From Roseburia sp. 499 (GTDB lineage Bacteria > Bacillota > Clostridia > Lachnospirales > Lachnospiraceae), in NCBI RefSeq assembly GCF_001940225.2, contig NZ_CP135164.1:2790001-2854000 (forward strand): 64,000 nt of DNA. Reading direction: 5' to 3'. This document shows positions 61,681 through 64,000 of the stretch, piece by piece; positions within the stretch are counted from its first letter, which is position 1; the number at the start of each line of letters is the position of its first letter. A model generated the notes under the pieces. That model had not been told where the DNA came from, did not search any database, and worked only from the letters and a program-made list of their open reading frames with translations. Position numbers and translations under genes: made by a program.

Positions 61681-62721
61681 CTATTCACTCTCTGTACTAT
61701 CTGTGCTCTCCGTCTCTTCCTGCTTCATCGTAAATAATTCATCAAACTTTACTTTTTTCCATTCAGATTCGTTTATTTCGTATTTTGCGTTTTCCTTGTA
61801 TCCATCACACACTTCTGTATAATGATCTGTTTTTCTCTGACTTACAATAGATTCCTTCTTTTTCGCAGTTGCTTCTTCATCAAACGTACTGTCCATGCGG
61901 ATGACATAGTAGTTATCATCATCCTCCAGCAATCCGCTAATCTCACCATCCTGCATTTTGTCTGCCTGCGCAATAACTGCCTCTGCAAAATTGCTCTCAT
62001 CGGTTCCATAAGAATAAGTTGAAACGGTATAACCTGCCTCTGCCGCAGCTCCGTCAAAATCTGCCTTTGCTTTTTCTACATATGCGTCCACAGTATTCTT
62101 TAACTCTTCTTTTTCTTCCTCTGTATATTCTACTGTATTTCCATCTGCATCTGTAGTCGAAGTCTTGCTGATTCTTACATAACTAAAGGTCTTCTGTGCA
62201 GCTTCTTCATCGGAAACTTCTGTATCTACCTCTGCTTCAATCGCAGCCTGCATTTTTGTCTGAATCGTATCCAGTCGAAGCATTTCTTTCACATATTCTT
62301 TTGTTGCTCCAATCTGTTCAATCGCATCCTTGCTGTTATCTGACATAAACTTCTCAGCAGCTTCATCCATAGCGGTTAATTCATCCTTTGTAATCTCCAC
62401 GCCATAATCTGTCATATGATCTTCTAAAAGATACAGCAATTCTATATTCTCTGCCACCTGACTTTTTACGGTTGTCTCCATATCGGTGCCATTACCACTC
62501 ATATCCTGAGACCAATAATCTGCTGTTCCATACATATATCCTAAATATCCATCGTATACGGCCTGCTGGAACTTTGCCATAAAATTCATAAATCCAAGGG
62601 AAATTTCTTCTCCATTCAGTGTTGCCCCTGTTGCATCTTTATCAATCTTGCCACATCCTGTTAATGCAGATGCTCCCATTACCGCTGCCATAAGTAGTGG
62701 CAGTAATCTTTTTGCCTTCAT
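61681..62721 (-). CDS. PrsA-like foldase lipoprotein
   Basis: A 346-residue lipoprotein (lipobox LTGC) of the SurA_N/PrsA type: an N-terminal chaperone region ('DKDATGATLNGEEISLGF'), a central parvulin-related domain ('DEEAAQKTFSYVRISKTS', 'LEDDDNYYVIRMDS') and a Ser/Glu/Thr-rich tail. It would help secreted proteins to fold at the outer face of the membrane. Peptidyl-prolyl isomerase residues are only partly recognisable. It lies directly after mfd, a usual neighbour in Lachnospiraceae. Confidence 0.85.
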   Translation of the reverse strand: MKAKRLLPLLMAAVMGASALTGCGKIDKDATGATLNGEEISLGFMNFMAKFQQAVYDGYLGYMYGTADYWSQDMSGNGTDMETTVKSQVAENIELLYLLEDHMTDYGVEITKDELTAMDEAAEKFMSDNSKDAIEQIGATKEYVKEMLRLDTIQTKMQAAIEAEVDTEVSDEEAAQKTFSYVRISKTSTTDADGNTVEYTEEEKEELKNTVDAYVEKAKADFDGAAAEAGYTVSTYSYGTDESNFAEAVIAQADKMQDGEISGLLEDDDNYYVIRMDSTFDEEATAKKKESIVSQRKTDHYTEVCDGYKENAKYEINESEWKKVKFDELFTMKQEETESTDSTESE

Positions 62722-62818
62722 AGTTTCCTCCTACGTTTCCTTTTCTTTTTTACATAAAAGATATTATAGTTCTTTTTTTCGAGGCTATCAACATTTTTCA
62801 GTCGATTTAACAGTTTTT

Positions 62819-64000
62819 TCACTTTTCTATCAACAGTGCCTGCGTATCTTCCAATACCTGCTCTGCCACTTCTAATGCCCCTTTGTTCTTTTGACGTGTA
62901 TTATGCCCTCTCACATATTCAAAATAAGGTGCCTTGGCATCCCTTACAAACTGAAGTGCACCTTCATATTTCTCTGCCATCTGAGCAATATTTGCCGGAT
63001 TAATCTTTGCCTGATTATAAAATGTAAATTTAATTTTATCTCCATTTTCTTTAATTTCAGTGTAATAGCAACTATGCGCCTTAGCCTTTAATTGTGCAAT
63101 CGTCAAAAGATTTTCCACGGATTTCGGTGGTTCTCCAAAACGGTCTATCAGTTCTTCCAGCATTTCTTCACTTTCTTCCTGATTCTCAATTCCCGTAATC
63201 CGCTTATAAATATCCAACTTCTGAAATTCATTTGGAATATAAGTCGGTGGAATAAATGCATCCATATCCAGCTCAATAGTGGTATCGAACTGTTCCGGTG
63301 TCTCAATTCCCTTCAAAGACTTCACTGCTTCATTGAGCATCTTGCAATATAAATCATATCCTACCGCTTCCATATGCCCATGCTGCTTTGCCCCTAACAG
63401 ATTCCCGGCACCGCGAATTTCTAAATCTCGCATAGCGATCTTGAATCCACTTCCTAACTCTGTAAATTCTTTGATGGCAGACAAACGTTTCTCTGCAACT
63501 TCTTTTAACATCTTGTTCTGTTTATACATTAAAAAGGCATAGGCGGTACGATTGGAACGTCCTACTCTTCCTCGAAGCTGATACAACTGGGATAATCCCA
63601 GATTATCTGCATCATGGATAATCATGGTATTTACATTGGAAATATCTAATCCTGTTTCAATAATTGTGGTAGATACCAGTACATCAATCTCTCCGTTAAT
63701 AAACTGATACATAATATCTTCCAGTTCCCGCTCCTTCATCTGTCCGTGGGCAAATGCTACATTTGCCTCCGGTACCAGTTCTGCGATTTTGGAAGTCACT
63801 TCTGCAATCTGGTTTACCCGGTTAAAAACATAGTATACCTGGCCGTTTCTAGCCAATTCCCGGTGAATTGCTTCCCGCACAATCTCTTCATTAAACTCCA
63901 TAACATACGTCTGGATTGGCATACGGTCCATTGGTGGTTCTTCCAACACACTCATATCTCGGATTCCAATCAAACTCATATGGAGTGTTCGCGGAATCGG
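62819..64000 (-). CDS. mfd: Transcription-repair coupling factor, C-terminal part
   Basis: The C-terminal 393 residues of Mfd; the gene continues past 64000. The frame stays open to the window edge ('PIPRTLHMSLIGIRDMSV'). Visible parts are the end of the RecG-like helicase ('STTIIETGLDISNVNTMIIHDAD', 'QLRGRVGRSNRTAYAF') and the TRCF domain with 'QFDTTIELDMDAFIPPTYI'. Mfd removes RNA polymerase stalled at lesions and recruits UvrA. Together with the yabP group it marks an ancestral neighbourhood at both ends of the window. Confidence 0.96.
   Translation of the reverse strand, partial: PIPRTLHMSLIGIRDMSVLEEPPMDRMPIQTYVMEFNEEIVREAIHRELARNGQVYYVFNRVNQIAEVTSKIAELVPEANVAFAHGQMKERELEDIMYQFINGEIDVLVSTTIIETGLDISNVNTMIIHDADNLGLSQLYQLRGRVGRSNRTAYAFLMYKQNKMLKEVAEKRLSAIKEFTELGSGFKIAMRDLEIRGAGNLLGAKQHGHMEAVGYDLYCKMLNEAVKSLKGIETPEQFDTTIELDMDAFIPPTYIPNEFQKLDIYKRITGIENQEESEEMLEELIDRFGEPPKSVENLLTIAQLKAKAHSCYYTEIKENGDKIKFTFYNQAKINPANIAQMAEKYEGALQFVRDAKAPYFEYVRGHNTRQKNKGALEVAEQVLEDTQALLIEK

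Overview
The window is low-GC DNA from an anaerobic, endospore-forming member of the Bacillota, most likely a Lachnospiraceae gut bacterium. This rests on sporulation genes (yabP, yabQ, a CotS-like kinase, a SPOCS/LysM protein), Veg, a T-box leader, strong SD-driven starts and the general protein style. No rRNA, tRNA or CRISPR array was seen. Most housekeeping genes read on the minus strand.

Layout. 1-16.9 kb is core chromosome: divIC (cut by the window edge), yabQ, yabP, rqcP, HU, phosphoglucomutase, a PEGA lipoprotein, a CotS-like kinase, cca, yqeY, an NlpC/P60 hydrolase, a T-box-controlled ABC uptake operon of the TrpXYZ type with a GldA-like dehydrogenase, a SPOCS/LysM protein, veg, and dinB behind a LexA box. 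16.9-21.9 kb holds a decayed permease fragment, a TetR regulator with palindromic operators, a heterodimeric ABC exporter and an XRE regulator remnant.

22.0-30.0 kb looks like pieces of an integrative or conjugative element. On the minus strand are a lone receiver protein, a possible replication protein, a DnaB-like ATPase and an AbiE toxin-antitoxin pair. On the plus strand are three unrecognised genes, a ClpP-like protease, a VirD4-type coupling protein and a small protein that looks like an isolated FtsZ C-terminal domain. No integrase or relaxase is in view.

30.1-45.7 kb is a striking surface-protein array: six paralogous secreted cell-wall-repeat proteins with near-constant N-terminal parts, an internal C-terminal segment that differs between copies, and a constant tail. 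There is also an orphan C-terminal cassette, two leucine-rich-repeat surface proteins, two copies of a zinc-ribbon membrane protein and two copies of one IS element. Nested segmental duplications link these parts. A holin-like type I toxin with a probable antisense RNA sits beside the first IS copy.

46-49.7 kb carries a lipoprotein, a small Cro-like regulator, and an ECF sigma factor fused to a membrane segment and an LprI-like outer domain, preceded by one or two tiny genes. 49.8-58.1 kb returns to core functions: a TRIC-like channel, an N-truncated Rpn nuclease, a Na/phosphate symporter, an ApbE/NusG-II/Gx flavinylation set, an RluA synthase and a glutamate synthase-like protein. 58.2-61.5 kb is a type VII-like cluster: three small coiled-coil or WXG-like genes, an HExxH putative toxin and a lipoprotein that could be its immunity partner. 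The window ends with a PrsA-like foldase and the C-terminal part of mfd.

All family assignments were made by reading motifs; no database search was possible.
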